From: Clostridia bacterium
GTDB taxonomy: Bacteria > Bacillota > Clostridia > Christensenellales > UMGS416
DNA length: 64,000 nt
Direction: 5' to 3'
Assembly (NCBI GenBank): GCA_016938675.1
Contig: JAFGUF010000001.1
Location: forward strand, 1 to 64,000
Below are positions 8,014-18,406 of this stretch, piece after piece. The notes below the pieces were generated by a model. The model was not told the origin of the DNA. It searched no databases and saw nothing but the letters and a program-made list of their open reading frames with translations. The position numbers and the translations under genes are program-made. The first letter of the stretch is position 1. Each line of letters opens with the position of its first letter.

Positions 8014-9492
8014 ATGAATAAAATTGAAGCAAACGCATTTGTGCTCTTTGGCGGTACTGGCGATTTGACGAAGAGAAAACTGATACCGGCTATTTACAAC
8101 CTTTATATTGATAATCTGCTTCCCGAAAATTTCTTTGTTGCGTCAGTAGGCAGGCGCGAAAAGACGGAAGACGAATATAAAAAAGAGCTGGAAGATGCGA
8201 TAAAAAAATATTCTAGAAATTCATTTGAGCAAAAAAAATGGGACAAGGTTAGCTCAAGAATTTATTACTATAAACTGGACTTTGCTGTTGAAGATGGCTA
8301 CCGTGATTTTGATAGCTACCTAAAGTCACTAGAGAGCATACACGAGACACAGGGTAACAGGCTGTTCTATCTTGCTGTCGGGCCGGAGCATTTCGCGACA
8401 ATTGTTGAAAACCTTCATAAAAACAGTATGACCAAGCAGAGCACGGGAAAGAAGAGCGTTATAATAGAAAAACCCTTCGGTAAAGATTTGGAATCGGCAA
8501 TCAGGCTGAATGAAGAGATAACCAAAGTATTTGATGAAGAAAATATTTTTCGTATAGACCACTATCTCGGCAAAGAAATGCTTCAGAATATTATGGTGAT
8601 ACGATTTGCAAATGCAGTATTCGAGCCTATCTGGAATAGCAGCCATATTGACCATGTACAGATCACATCATCTGAACAGATGGGCGTAGGCGACAGGGCA
8701 GGGTATTATGAGAAGGCAGGCGCACTAAAGGACATGGTGCAAAACCATCTTCTGCAGTTTCTTTCATTGATTGCAATGGAACCGCCGAAGAAAATAAGCA
8801 CGGAATCCATAAGGGACGCTAAAGTGAAAGTCCTTAAGGATTTGCAGATATATTCTAATGAGCAAGTATATGAAAATGTAGTGCGGGGCCAGTACGGCGC
8901 TGATAATGAAGCCAATATTAAGGCATATAGGGATGAAGACAGAACAGATGATAACTCTGAGACCGAAACATTTGTCGCGCTAAAGCTGAATGTAGATAAT
9001 AAAAGGTGGAAGGGTGTGCCTTTCTACATAAGAACAGGAAAAAGGCTTAAGTACAAAGGAGTGCAGGCAGTTATCGAATTCAAACCTAATTATCCCAGTA
9101 ATTATAATGAGTACAGCGGAAATATTGAGCCAAATCAATTGATAATAAGGATTCAGCCGCAGGAAGGCGTCAACTTCCGCTTCAACGCAAAAAAGCCCGG
9201 TGAGGGCAATGACATACTGCCGGTGAACATGGACTTCTGCCAAAACTGTGAAATAGGCTACAACAGCCAGGAAGCATATGAAAGGCTGCTGCTAGATGCT
9301 ATGAAAGGCGATAAAACGCTATTCACTAGATGGGATGAGGTTATGTATTCCTGGAAATTTGTCGATGCAATAAGCAATGCATGGCGCAAAGAGAAGCCTG
9401 ACTTTCCCAACTACAATCCGCATAGCTTCGGCCCTGATGCAGCCAATCACCTGATGGAGCGAGACAAAAGGGAATGGGTAAATGAACTTTAG
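8014..9492 (+). CDS. zwf: Glucose-6-phosphate 1-dehydrogenase
   Basis: FGGTGDLTKRKLIPAIYNLY, RIDHYLGKE active site, 492 aa. Confidence 0.97.
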   Translation: MNKIEANAFVLFGGTGDLTKRKLIPAIYNLYIDNLLPENFFVASVGRREKTEDEYKKELEDAIKKYSRNSFEQKKWDKVSSRIYYYKLDFAVEDGYRDFDSYLKSLESIHETQGNRLFYLAVGPEHFATIVENLHKNSMTKQSTGKKSVIIEKPFGKDLESAIRLNEEITKVFDEENIFRIDHYLGKEMLQNIMVIRFANAVFEPIWNSSHIDHVQITSSEQMGVGDRAGYYEKAGALKDMVQNHLLQFLSLIAMEPPKKISTESIRDAKVKVLKDLQIYSNEQVYENVVRGQYGADNEANIKAYRDEDRTDDNSETETFVALKLNVDNKRWKGVPFYIRTGKRLKYKGVQAVIEFKPNYPSNYNEYSGNIEPNQLIIRIQPQEGVNFRFNAKKPGEGNDILPVNMDFCQNCEIGYNSQEAYERLLLDAMKGDKTLFTRWDEVMYSWKFVDAISNAWRKEKPDFPNYNPHSFGPDAANHLMERDKREWVNEL

Positions 9493-9501
9493 GAGGAAGA
9501 A

Positions 9502-10134
9502 ATGAAAATATACGATATTTCGATGATGGTAGAGCCGGATATAATGGTTTATAAGGACAATCCAGCGAAAAAACCTGTATTTAAAAATGCAGCTAACCAC
9601 GCTAAAGACAACATGCATGAAACGAGAGTGGATCTGGATATTCACTGCGGCACGCATATAGACATGCCCCTTCATATGATTGAGGATGGCAAGACAATGG
9701 ATGATTTTGATTTCACGCGGCTATACATGGCGAAGGCAAAGGTATACGATATGACTGGCCTTGAGAAGAACTATATTTCCGCTGAAGATATTGAACTGCT
9801 TGACATTGAAGAGGGCGATTTTGTAATCTTTAAAACAGTGAACTCATTCTACGATAAGTCCAATGGATTTGACAATGAATTTGTATTTGTTGATGAGTCA
9901 GCAGCAAAGTTTCTAACGGATAAAAAAATAAACGGAGCAGGTATAGATGCTTTAGGAATAGAGCGAAGCCAGCCGAGCCACATGACGCATAAGCTTCTCT
10001 TAGGTGCCGATATAATTATACTTGAAGGTTTGGAACTTAAAAGCATAGAGCCCGGTGAATACAAATTGACTGCTCTGCCCATTAAGCTGAAAGGAACAGA
10101 AGGCAGCTGGGTAAGAGCAGTACTTTCAGAATAA
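9502..10134 (+). CDS. Cyclase family protein (kynurenine formamidase-like)
   Basis: HCGTHIDMPLHM motif; 210 aa. Confidence 0.85.
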   Translation: MKIYDISMMVEPDIMVYKDNPAKKPVFKNAANHAKDNMHETRVDLDIHCGTHIDMPLHMIEDGKTMDDFDFTRLYMAKAKVYDMTGLEKNYISAEDIELLDIEEGDFVIFKTVNSFYDKSNGFDNEFVFVDESAAKFLTDKKINGAGIDALGIERSQPSHMTHKLLLGADIIILEGLELKSIEPGEYKLTALPIKLKGTEGSWVRAVLSE

Positions 10135-10138
10135 ACAG

Positions 10139-10174
10139 AAAAAATCTCCAAAATAATTTTTTTTGGAGATTTTT
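10139..10174. terminator. Bidirectional intrinsic terminator
   Basis: AAAAATCTCCAAAA...TTTTGGAGATTTTT between convergent genes. Confidence 0.8.
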
Positions 10175-10201
10175 ATGAATGCTATTTAATTAATAAAAGA
10201 T

Positions 10202-10726
10202 CTATCTTTCTCTGTCTTCTTTTAGCTTTTTCCTTTGTTTATTTCCAATCACCATTAATACAGTACCTGCAATCAGCAGAAACGCGGCCGGGAAGAAGTC
10301 AACTATAATATCAAGGTAATACCTGTCTATTATGTTAAAGGCAAATTTGTCAAATAAATTTGCGATAAAAACGACAGCTCCAAAGACTATCAGGACTACG
10401 CCTATCCAATAGCCGTTAGCAAATATTTTCTTCACACTATCAAAGGTTTCGACGAATGCCTCGTCTTCCACTACTTGGCCGGATTTTATATTTCGGTAAA
10501 TGCTGTATCCGTCAAAGAAGCTGTAAACATATAATACAACTATTACAGGCACTAGTATAAATTCGAGCCCATATATTGTTGCAGCAATTCCGATTAGGAA
10601 CAGGAAAGCTAGAAGCAGCTGTATTCCGCGCTTCATTAATCCCATATACATATGTGCGCATCCCGGCAGAAGCGAACACAAAAACATGGAAGTGGGCTTT
10701 ATGTTTTGATTATTTTCTCTATTCAT
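10202..10726 (-). CDS. Small multi-TM membrane protein (TM2-like)
   Basis: MNRENNQNIKPTSMFLCSLLPGCAHMYMGLMKRG...; likely start 10726, overlapping the preceding gene. Confidence 0.55.
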   Translation of the reverse strand: MNRENNQNIKPTSMFLCSLLPGCAHMYMGLMKRGIQLLLAFLFLIGIAATIYGLEFILVPVIVVLYVYSFFDGYSIYRNIKSGQVVEDEAFVETFDSVKKIFANGYWIGVVLIVFGAVVFIANLFDKFAFNIIDRYYLDIIVDFFPAAFLLIAGTVLMVIGNKQRKKLKEDRER

Positions 10727-11096
10727 TATTTTCTCCTTTATTGTCAAATATATTAAAATCAATAGTTTCTTTTATTTCGTCTAAGAGATTGCCTATTCCA
10801 TAGATTGCCTTATGGAATATATTTTCGTGCTGCTCAGGATAAATATCTATGTCTTTACCCTGAACAATTTTTTCAGCAGGGAAAATATTAAGGATGATAA
10901 GAAGTACAGCAGCCGCTACAAAAATCTGCCCAATCCTTGATATGGAGTATTCAATACGTACGCTTGATTTTTGATTTTTCTTTTCTTCAGCAGCCAATAT
11001 GTATTCCATAGTTGTTTTGCTGAAATTCTCAGGCGCATTCATTTTGTTTTGTTCAAATAAGTTTTTTTCATAATCCATATTATTGTTCCTCCGCAC
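10719..11096 (-). CDS. Single-TM protein, putative anti-sigma factor
   Basis: Overlaps the end of the sigma factor gene; cytoplasmic N-terminus, one TM; no obvious zinc anti-sigma motif. Confidence 0.45.
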   Translation of the reverse strand: MRRNNNMDYEKNLFEQNKMNAPENFSKTTMEYILAAEEKKNQKSSVRIEYSISRIGQIFVAAAVLLIILNIFPAEKIVQGKDIDIYPEQHENIFHKAIYGIGNLLDEIKETIDFNIFDNKGENNE

Positions 11097-11652
11097 TGTA
11101 ACCCAGGCCTTTAAGTCTTTCTTTTAGCTGTGAACGTGCTCTGTAGAGCTGTGTTTCAACTGTCTTTTCCGGCAGGCTAAGAATTCTTCCGATTTCTTTT
11201 ACGCTTAAATCCTGCATATACTTCAAAATCATTACCGCCGAATATTTCGGGCCTATCATATGAAGAGCTTCATAGAGCAATTTTTTGTTATCGTTTGCAA
11301 TAACGTCTGTCTCTGTACCTTGTCCATCAGAATAGCTTTGTGATACTTCATCTGTTAGGGGCATAACTTTTGCGATTGTACTTCGTCTTTTTTCTTTTCG
11401 CTTATACATCAGGCATCGGTTTATCGCCACTGTATACACCCAGGTTGAAAACTTCGAACTGAACTGGAAGGTAGGCAGATTCTGATAAATAAGCAGAAAA
11501 ATCTCCTGAGACAAGTCCTCGGCATCATGGCGATTTCTGGTGAAGCCGTAAGCCGTTGAATATACGTTGTTCTTGTATGCATCAATTATATTCTCGAAGC
11601 TCTCGTAGCCCAGTTTTTTTATTATGTCGTTTTTTGCTATGCTTTCTGCCAT
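11080..11652 (-). CDS. RNA polymerase sigma factor, ECF subfamily
   Basis: Region 2 'TAYGFTRNRHDAEDLSQEIFLLIYQNLPTFQFSSKFSTWVYTVAINRC'; region 4 'LKYMQDLSVKEIGRILSLPEKTVETQLYRARSQLKERL'. Confidence 0.93.
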   Translation of the reverse strand: MAESIAKNDIIKKLGYESFENIIDAYKNNVYSTAYGFTRNRHDAEDLSQEIFLLIYQNLPTFQFSSKFSTWVYTVAINRCLMYKRKEKRRSTIAKVMPLTDEVSQSYSDGQGTETDVIANDNKKLLYEALHMIGPKYSAVMILKYMQDLSVKEIGRILSLPEKTVETQLYRARSQLKERLKGLGYSAEEQ

Positions 11653-11693
11653 GAATTATCCTTCCTGAAGATATTTTACCATTTTCTATGCTG

Positions 11694-12035
11694 CTAATAC
11701 AATCTTAAATCCATTGCCATCATCCAAACTTGTGAGCATGCTACAAGAAAACAGCAGATAAGAATAATTGCCCAGGAAGGCTTCAGGATATAACCGGGAT
11801 TTTTGATGGATGTAATGGCCTTTGTAAGAATTATTTCCAGGCCAAGCAGAATCATCATAACAGGCCATAGGATATACACCCCATCATAAACTTTATAGTT
11901 CAGCTGATTCAGAACCAACAAAACTCCGGCAAGAACTGACGATAAGCCCATGGAATAATAACCAATCTTCACTTCCTTAGCACTCTGTAATTTATTTTCG
12001 CTCAAAAAATTCACCTCTTTCATATTAATTTGCAA
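11694..12035 (-). CDS. Small hypothetical membrane protein
   Basis: 113 aa with several TM segments; RBS before ATG. Confidence 0.5.
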   Translation of the reverse strand: MQINMKEVNFLSENKLQSAKEVKIGYYSMGLSSVLAGVLLVLNQLNYKVYDGVYILWPVMMILLGLEIILTKAITSIKNPGYILKPSWAIILICCFLVACSQVWMMAMDLRLY

Positions 12036-12164
12036 TTGCTTTTGATTACTTAGATGCCATGTATGCTAAAAATCACTTCATTTAATTCAAAATAAATTTT
12101 GGTTGTATTGATAATAAAACAAAACTGCGTTAAAATAAACTAAACAAAGGGGGCGATATAGAGA

Positions 12165-13169
12165 ATGGAGAAAGTAAAATTCGGCGTTATTGGACTAGGC
12201 AGGATAGCCCATGAATTCTGCAACGACCTATTGCGCAGCGATAAGGCAATGCTATATGCTGTAGCTTCAAATTCTGAAGACAGAGGGAAAGAGTTTGCTG
12301 AAAAGTACGGTGCAAAGAAAGTATACAGCAGCTATGAAGAATTGGCAAAAGACAGTGATGTCGAAATAATATATATTGCAACTCCCCATGTATTCCACAA
12401 AGAGAATGCGATTCTCTGCATGGAAAACGGAAAATCCGTACTGTGCGAAAAGCCTGCGGGAATAAACAAGCAAGAACTCACAGAGATGATTAACTGCGCT
12501 AAAAAAAATGATGTTTTTTTCATGGAAGGAATGTGGACGCGGTTTTTCCCCATAAGCAGCCAGATTAAGAAGATAGCTGAAACCGGAGAGCTGGGCAAAG
12601 TGAGGCATATTGAGGCTGACTTCGGATTCGGCTCATGGGAAGATGCCGAGGCAGAGGGCAGGTCAGCGAGGCATTTCGAGCCAAACCTTGCAGGTGGCGC
12701 AATACTGGATCTGGGGGTTTATTCAGTTGCATTTGCATCATGGCTCAAGGGGAAATCTCCCGATAGAATTGCCGCGTTTGCGGACATGACTAAAACAGGA
12801 GTAGACGGAAATACTGTATGTGCATTTCAATATGATGACAGGACAACTGCACTTTTGCAGTGCAGCATATGCGTAAATACTTCAATACAAGCGAGAATAT
12901 ATTTTGAAAGAGGAAGGGCAGAAATAAATACTTTTATTAAGCCTGACTTGATGAAGATAATTTACGCTGATGGCAAAGAAGAAATTATAACAGATGAGTA
13001 CGCATCGAAAGGACTTCGTGGATTCATATATGAAATAGATCACGTTTCAGAATGCATAAGAAATGGGCTAAAAATGAGCCCCATTCACAGTTGGGACGAA
13101 TCGATGGAGATTATAAAAACTTTGGATGAAATCCGGTCTCAGGTCGGGCTTAAATACCCGTTTGAATAA
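12165..13169 (+). CDS. Gfo/Idh/MocA family oxidoreductase
   Basis: N-terminal Rossmann GVIGLGRIAHEF, CEKPAGINKQE motif. Confidence 0.93.
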   Translation: MEKVKFGVIGLGRIAHEFCNDLLRSDKAMLYAVASNSEDRGKEFAEKYGAKKVYSSYEELAKDSDVEIIYIATPHVFHKENAILCMENGKSVLCEKPAGINKQELTEMINCAKKNDVFFMEGMWTRFFPISSQIKKIAETGELGKVRHIEADFGFGSWEDAEAEGRSARHFEPNLAGGAILDLGVYSVAFASWLKGKSPDRIAAFADMTKTGVDGNTVCAFQYDDRTTALLQCSICVNTSIQARIYFERGRAEINTFIKPDLMKIIYADGKEEIITDEYASKGLRGFIYEIDHVSECIRNGLKMSPIHSWDESMEIIKTLDEIRSQVGLKYPFE

Positions 13170-13189
13170 AAATTAAAGAGGGAATAAAA

Positions 13190-14611
13190 ATGGACGATAA
13201 CAAAGCAATAAGCATAGGGAAAAAGTCATTTATAATTTCACTGTCTATCCTGCTGGCGCTGATGATATTTGTCGGCGTACTGTCAAGAGTAATACCGGCA
13301 GGGGAGTACGACAGGGCAATAGTAGACGGCAGAGAGATCATTGATGAGAACTCATTCCGGTTTATAGAATCTACTGATAAGCTGCCTGTTTACAGATGGT
13401 TTACCGCGCCCTTTGAGGTGCTGGCAGGTGAAGACAGCCTGGTGATAATTGTAATAATTATTTTTCTGTTGTTTATCGGAGGCTCAATAAATATTCTTAA
13501 TCAGTCAAATGTACTGCAGGCTATCATAGGAAAGATAGTAATCAGATTTTCTGAAAATAAATATCTGTTTATGGCCGTGATGCTATTAATATTTATGTCA
13601 TTCGGCGCTTTTGTAGGAATGTTTGAAAAGGTTATACCGCTTATTCCGATTGTCATAGCTTTATGCCTGCTTTTTGGATGGGACAAGAAGGTAGGGCTAG
13701 GGCTTGTGCTGCTTGGTTCAGGGTTTGGCTTCACGGCAGCTGTATCGAACCCTTTCACAATTGGTGTCGCTCAGGAAATTGCGGAGCTGCCTATTTTCTC
13801 AGGCGCTTTATATAGATTGCTCATTTTCGTTGTTGTTTACACAGTTTTATTCATTTTCCTAAGGAACTATGCTAAAAAAACAGAAGATACAGCTGCTATT
13901 ACAGGCAACAATGCGACAGCAAAGTATCAAGAGCACGCAAACAATAAAAAGCTTAACAGAGCTGTTATCTGGTTTGCATCCATGCTTGCGGTGTTGTTTG
14001 CGGTTCTGATATCAGGCTCTTTTATACCGGGAATTTCCGATATTGCGCTCCCGTTAGTCGGAATAGTTTTCTTTATAGGTGGAGTAGGGGCGGGGCTCTT
14101 TTCAGGGATAGGAGCAAAAAAGACATTTGGTTCGTTCCTTAAGGGTGCATTGGAGATTGCGCCTGCAATACTGCTTATTCTGATGGCGTCAAGCATAAAA
14201 TTTATAATAGCCGAAGCAGGGGTTATGGACACGATACTGTATTATGTTGCGCAGACCGTAAAAAGCAGCAATCCATACGCAGCAGTTGCTGTTCTTTTCG
14301 GAGTGGTCTTCATGATGGATTTTTTAATAGGCTCAGGCAGTGCAAAGGCATTTCTCATTATGCCGCTCATTGTTCCGCTCGCTGATATCATAGGGGTCAA
14401 CCGTCAGGCTATGGTTCTGGCCTTCCAGTTTGGCGACGGATTCAGCAATGTTGTATTCCCTACAAACCCAGTTCTTTTAATAAGCCTTGGGCTGGCTTCC
14501 TTAAGCTATACTAAATGGATAAAATGGATATGGAAGGTGGAGCTTGCGGTGCTGCTGGTCAGCCTTGCGTTCCTAGAGCTTGCAGTGCTGATTGGCTATG
14601 GCCCATTTTAA
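13190..14611 (+). CDS. YfcC family transporter (C4-dicarboxylate/arginine-type carrier family)
   Basis: 473 aa, multi-TM, SRVIPAGEYDR N-terminal motif and DFLIGSGSAKAFLIMPLIVPLAD. Confidence 0.85.
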   Translation: MDDNKAISIGKKSFIISLSILLALMIFVGVLSRVIPAGEYDRAIVDGREIIDENSFRFIESTDKLPVYRWFTAPFEVLAGEDSLVIIVIIIFLLFIGGSINILNQSNVLQAIIGKIVIRFSENKYLFMAVMLLIFMSFGAFVGMFEKVIPLIPIVIALCLLFGWDKKVGLGLVLLGSGFGFTAAVSNPFTIGVAQEIAELPIFSGALYRLLIFVVVYTVLFIFLRNYAKKTEDTAAITGNNATAKYQEHANNKKLNRAVIWFASMLAVLFAVLISGSFIPGISDIALPLVGIVFFIGGVGAGLFSGIGAKKTFGSFLKGALEIAPAILLILMASSIKFIIAEAGVMDTILYYVAQTVKSSNPYAAVAVLFGVVFMMDFLIGSGSAKAFLIMPLIVPLADIIGVNRQAMVLAFQFGDGFSNVVFPTNPVLLISLGLASLSYTKWIKWIWKVELAVLLVSLAFLELAVLIGYGPF

Positions 14612-14635
14612 AAGCCAAGAATATTAAAAATAACG

Positions 14636-14662
14636 AAAGAGCAGATAATTTATCTGCTCTTT
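14636..14662. terminator. Bidirectional intrinsic terminator
   Basis: AAAGAGCAGATAatttTATCTGCTCTTT between convergent genes. Confidence 0.8.
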
Positions 14663-14689
14663 AATATTATTGTTGTTTTGCTATAAAGC

Positions 14690-15241
14690 TTATTCTATGC
14701 TGTCTGTTACATTCATGCCAAGTGTATTTTTGAAGTGTCCCAGCGCAAATTTATGCCCGGCTTCGCTGAATGATGCAGTGCAGCTAGAAAGCACCGCCGC
14801 CTTAACATCCAGATTGTATGCGTCTACTGCCGTGTGCAGCACGCATATATCCGTACATACTCCTGCAAGGTATACCATATCAACCTTGTTTTTATCAAGT
14901 ATTTTCTTCAGTTTTGTTTTGTGAAATGCTGAATACCGTGTCTTGTCGATATATAGTACTTTTGCTTTTGATTGATCAATTTCATCCTGCATCACGTTGC
15001 TTCGGCCCTTTGTTCCCTTCAGTGCATGTGGGGGGAACAGTTTGGTCTCAGGGTGGTCTGCAGCCGCAGGGCCTTCCTCGTGGCAGTCATTAGCGATAAT
15101 CAAAAGGTCGTTTTCATTTAGGGATGCAATAGCCTGCGCTATATTTGCCTTTATCTCCTGTGCGGGTTTTCCGCAGGTCAGTGCTCCGTCGTCCTCAACG
15201 AAATCATATATATAGTCTATTAGTAATAATGCTCTTTTCAT
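14690..15241 (-). CDS. Isochorismatase-family cysteine hydrolase (nicotinamidase-like)
   Basis: ALLLIDYIYDF, DKTRYSAF, VYLAGVCTDICVLHTA motifs. Confidence 0.88.
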   Translation of the reverse strand: MKRALLLIDYIYDFVEDDGALTCGKPAQEIKANIAQAIASLNENDLLIIANDCHEEGPAAADHPETKLFPPHALKGTKGRSNVMQDEIDQSKAKVLYIDKTRYSAFHKTKLKKILDKNKVDMVYLAGVCTDICVLHTAVDAYNLDVKAAVLSSCTASFSEAGHKFALGHFKNTLGMNVTDSIE

Positions 15242-15250
15242 TTTTTTCTC

Positions 15251-15979
15251 CTATCTCATGGCTTTGAAGTCCACATAGGGGTTAACATATGTTTTTCCTT
15301 TAAAGCCTCTGTAAAGTATAGCCTCGCATCTATTGTAGCATGCGTGGCAGGCTATGCACCTATCGCTGAATACAATAGTGCCGTGGCTTTCCTTGATATT
15401 CTTTGTAGGGCATATTTTTGCGCATTCGCCGCATTTTGTGCAGCTATCGCTTACTGAAAGGTGCGCCGAGAATGCACTGTATCCTACATATCTCTTTATT
15501 TTGCCGACGCGCCTTAATTTGAGGTTTTTATTTTCATTTTTGCTTATGTTATTCGCTGCTCTCTTTATCTGCCCGGAAGCAATCGAAATAATTGCTTTGG
15601 CAAGAAACCGAGGAGTGAATCCAACGGTTGAATGGCTTGACGGCATAATGACTCTTTTGATGCAGCCTAAATTAAGATGGCATTGCCGGAAAAGCCTTTT
15701 TACATGGCGTGCTGAGCCGCCAAACATGCCCGCACTGCATAAAACAACATAAAAGCGCCCTTCAAATTTAAGCCGCCTTATGAAATCCTGCACGATTTTG
15801 GGAATATTCAGGCTGTATACTGGTGTTACAATTATTATTTCATCGTAGTCATGGAGTTTACTGATATCAAAATTCGGAATATAATATGCCGAATGTATGT
15901 TGATATACTTACTTAGCTCCAGCGCCACATAGAAGGAATTTCCTGAACCTGAAAAATAGCAAACAGCCGTTTTTAGCAT
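15251..15979 (-). CDS. EFR1-type flavodoxin-ferredoxin fusion protein
   Basis: N-terminal YFSGSGNSFYVA flavodoxin-like motif; C-terminal CTKCGECAKICP and CIACHACYNRC clusters. Confidence 0.85.
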   Translation of the reverse strand: MLKTAVCYFSGSGNSFYVALELSKYINIHSAYYIPNFDISKLHDYDEIIIVTPVYSLNIPKIVQDFIRRLKFEGRFYVVLCSAGMFGGSARHVKRLFRQCHLNLGCIKRVIMPSSHSTVGFTPRFLAKAIISIASGQIKRAANNISKNENKNLKLRRVGKIKRYVGYSAFSAHLSVSDSCTKCGECAKICPTKNIKESHGTIVFSDRCIACHACYNRCEAILYRGFKGKTYVNPYVDFKAMR

Positions 15980-15989
15980 AATTTTGCGC

Positions 15990-16733
15990 CTATATCCTTA
16001 ATGCTGTTTCAAGGCCGAGTTCCATCATTTTTGTGAAGGAACGCTGCCTTTCTTCTGATGTTGTTACTGTGCCTTTTACTATAGAATCAGATACCGTAAG
16101 TATGCATGCTGCGTGCTTGCCCAGAACCCTAGCATTAGCAAAAAGGGCAAAAGACTCCATCTCAACAGCTGAAATATTCTTCTCGTTTACAGTATCCATC
16201 AGCTCCTGAGCGTATTCAGCCTCAGCATAGAATACATCTGATGAATGGATATTCTCAAGATGCAGATCAATGTCCAGCTCGCTGGCCATTTCAATTGCCG
16301 CTGTGTTTATTTTCTCACTGGGGTATATGAATTCGCCTTCGTGCCCCTGTTGGCAGAGAGCATATGTTGAGCGGCTCCATGCTGCCTTGCAGAGTATAAC
16401 ATCATATACATCCAAATCCATGGAGTATGCGCCGCATGAGCCTACACGTATAATGTTTTCAACGTCATAGAATTTGAAAAGCTCGTATGAATATATGCCG
16501 ATTGAGGGCATGCCCATTCCGGAGCCCATAACGGAGATTTTTTTGCCTTTATATGTGCCTGTATAGCCCAGCATGCCGCGCACATGGTTAAAGCATGTTA
16601 TGTCCTCTAAAAAGGTTTCAGCGATGAATTTCGCGCGCAGTGGATCACCGGGCATAAGTACGGTTTTTGCTATTTCTTCCTTGGATTTAGCTTCTATATG
16701 AGGTGTAGGAATTGATGATGAATGTTCACTCAT
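15990..16733 (-). CDS. deoD: Purine-nucleoside phosphorylase, DeoD type
   Basis: MPTPHIEAK-like start, VLMPGDPLRAKFIAE, GMGMPSIGIYSYEL, VGSCGAY. Confidence 0.95.
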   Translation of the reverse strand: MSEHSSSIPTPHIEAKSKEEIAKTVLMPGDPLRAKFIAETFLEDITCFNHVRGMLGYTGTYKGKKISVMGSGMGMPSIGIYSYELFKFYDVENIIRVGSCGAYSMDLDVYDVILCKAAWSRSTYALCQQGHEGEFIYPSEKINTAAIEMASELDIDLHLENIHSSDVFYAEAEYAQELMDTVNEKNISAVEMESFALFANARVLGKHAACILTVSDSIVKGTVTTSEERQRSFTKMMELGLETALRI

Positions 16734-16797
16734 ATTCTGTCTCCTTAATTTTATTGTTATAAATTTATATTATCATATATTAAGGGAGCAGACAATA

Positions 16798-17283
16798 TCA
16801 AATAAAAGGAACAGCGAACATATCAACGTGATTCGAGATAGCCTTAAGAAACCTTAAGAGATCTTCATCCTTTGCTAAGTGAGTTAAGGCTTTTTTAACT
16901 TTTTCAATAAATTCAGGGTTGAGCGAAGACATGCTTTTGTGGCAAAGAGGGCAAGTGGGCCTTCCGCGAACATCCAGCCGCACAAATAATTCTTCACCAA
17001 TGAATTTAGGCGCTAATGGGTATATTCGGCAGGAAAGCGGACGATAATCTCTGTTGCAGGTGCCATCGCATGTAACTGTTTGTATTCTGCCATAGGATAT
17101 CAAATCCTTGCTGCCAAACATATAATTATTATTTTTAAGAAGATTTATTTCACCAGGAAACACCATCATATAGCCTTCGCCTACGCAGCAGGCTCTTTCG
17201 CAAAGGGTTCCGCAGTCAAAGTTGAGGGGAGAGGCATCCCCCATAATTTCAAGTGCTTCTTTAATTAGTTTTTCGGCTGACAT
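16798..17283 (-). CDS. Cysteine-cluster hypothetical protein
   Basis: 161 aa with multiple Cys (CGTLCERACC, CDGTCN, CPLC); overlaps the upstream DUF362 gene. Confidence 0.6.
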   Translation of the reverse strand: MSAEKLIKEALEIMGDASPLNFDCGTLCERACCVGEGYMMVFPGEINLLKNNNYMFGSKDLISYGRIQTVTCDGTCNRDYRPLSCRIYPLAPKFIGEELFVRLDVRGRPTCPLCHKSMSSLNPEFIEKVKKALTHLAKDEDLLRFLKAISNHVDMFAVPFI

Positions 17284-18406
17284 TTTGTTTCTTTCCGATT
17301 ACTATTGCCTTTGCAGGGCAAAGTTCCTGGCAGCAGTAGCATTTAATGCACTTTGAGTAATCAATTACTGCCCTGTCTTCAATGGTAATAGCATTGGGCG
17401 GGCAAGCCTCGGCGCATACTCCGCAGGAAACGCAGTTTGGCTGCACATAAGGCTTTTTCTTGGCTTTCATAAATAAATCCATAGGAAGCAAAAAGGCCAG
17501 CACCTTCCAATAGGAAGCGGAACTTAAAACAGCGTCTTTAAATGGGGTATAGCTGCTCTTTATGTTTTTTAGGTTTGTTCCTAAAATCTTGATATTTTCT
17601 AATTTCTCTGTAAGCCCTCTTGAACGAGCAAGGTTTATTTGCTCAATCTTGCCTTTTTTGATGCCCATCAGTTCAATCACCACTTCATCCACTGCATATG
17701 GATTAGTACCTGCAACAATAGCGCCCAGCTTTTTCGGCATGCCGGAAGATGGTCCCGGGCCTTCCATTCCGATTACAGCGTCTACTATATGCAGGTCAGT
17801 TTTTACAGTCTCGCATATATCAATCAATACGTTGGTAAAGGATTTTGCGTTAGGGTGTGTGAGATGCAATTCGGGCTTTGCAGGCCCGGGTATTACGCCG
17901 AAAAGATTCTTTACTGCGCCTGTATATCCAGTAAATGAATGAGTTTTTGCCTTAGCAATATTAATTACGATGTCGGATTCAAGTATATTGGTGAGCATTT
18001 TAAATTCCGGCAGGTATACACCGCCTTTTACTGAAGTACCCTGAGCGGAGTTATCCATAGTCCCTCCTGCTTCCTCAATTGCCTTGGGTATGCCGGAAGT
18101 TTTATATATGGAGTTTATCATTTTTTTAGCTGTGATAAAATTGGGCGAGTCACCGCATTTGACGTCGCAGCCAGCATCCGAAAAATACTTAGCAGCGTGG
18201 TAAATAACTTCAGGATGAGTTACAGATGCCTTTTCCGGAGCGTCGCCTTTTAAAATGTTAGGTTTGATGTATACTGATTTGCCGTCAAATTTATCTTTAT
18301 TAAAATACTTAAATATCTCTGCATAGGCGGCAGCGACTTCTTCTCTTTCGTAGCTTTTGCATGGCACTACTATTACTTCATTACTTTTAATTGAAAACAT
18401 ATCCAA
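17261..18406 (-). CDS. DUF362 domain-containing protein with C-terminal 2x[4Fe-4S] ferredoxin domain
   Basis: YIKPNILKGDAPEKASVTHPEV, NIAKAKTHSFTGYTGAVKNLFG; CVSCGVCAEACP, CIKCYCCQELCP. Confidence 0.92.
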   Translation of the reverse strand: MDMFSIKSNEVIVVPCKSYEREEVAAAYAEIFKYFNKDKFDGKSVYIKPNILKGDAPEKASVTHPEVIYHAAKYFSDAGCDVKCGDSPNFITAKKMINSIYKTSGIPKAIEEAGGTMDNSAQGTSVKGGVYLPEFKMLTNILESDIVINIAKAKTHSFTGYTGAVKNLFGVIPGPAKPELHLTHPNAKSFTNVLIDICETVKTDLHIVDAVIGMEGPGPSSGMPKKLGAIVAGTNPYAVDEVVIELMGIKKGKIEQINLARSRGLTEKLENIKILGTNLKNIKSSYTPFKDAVLSSASYWKVLAFLLPMDLFMKAKKKPYVQPNCVSCGVCAEACPPNAITIEDRAVIDYSKCIKCYCCQELCPAKAIVIGKKQNVSRKTN

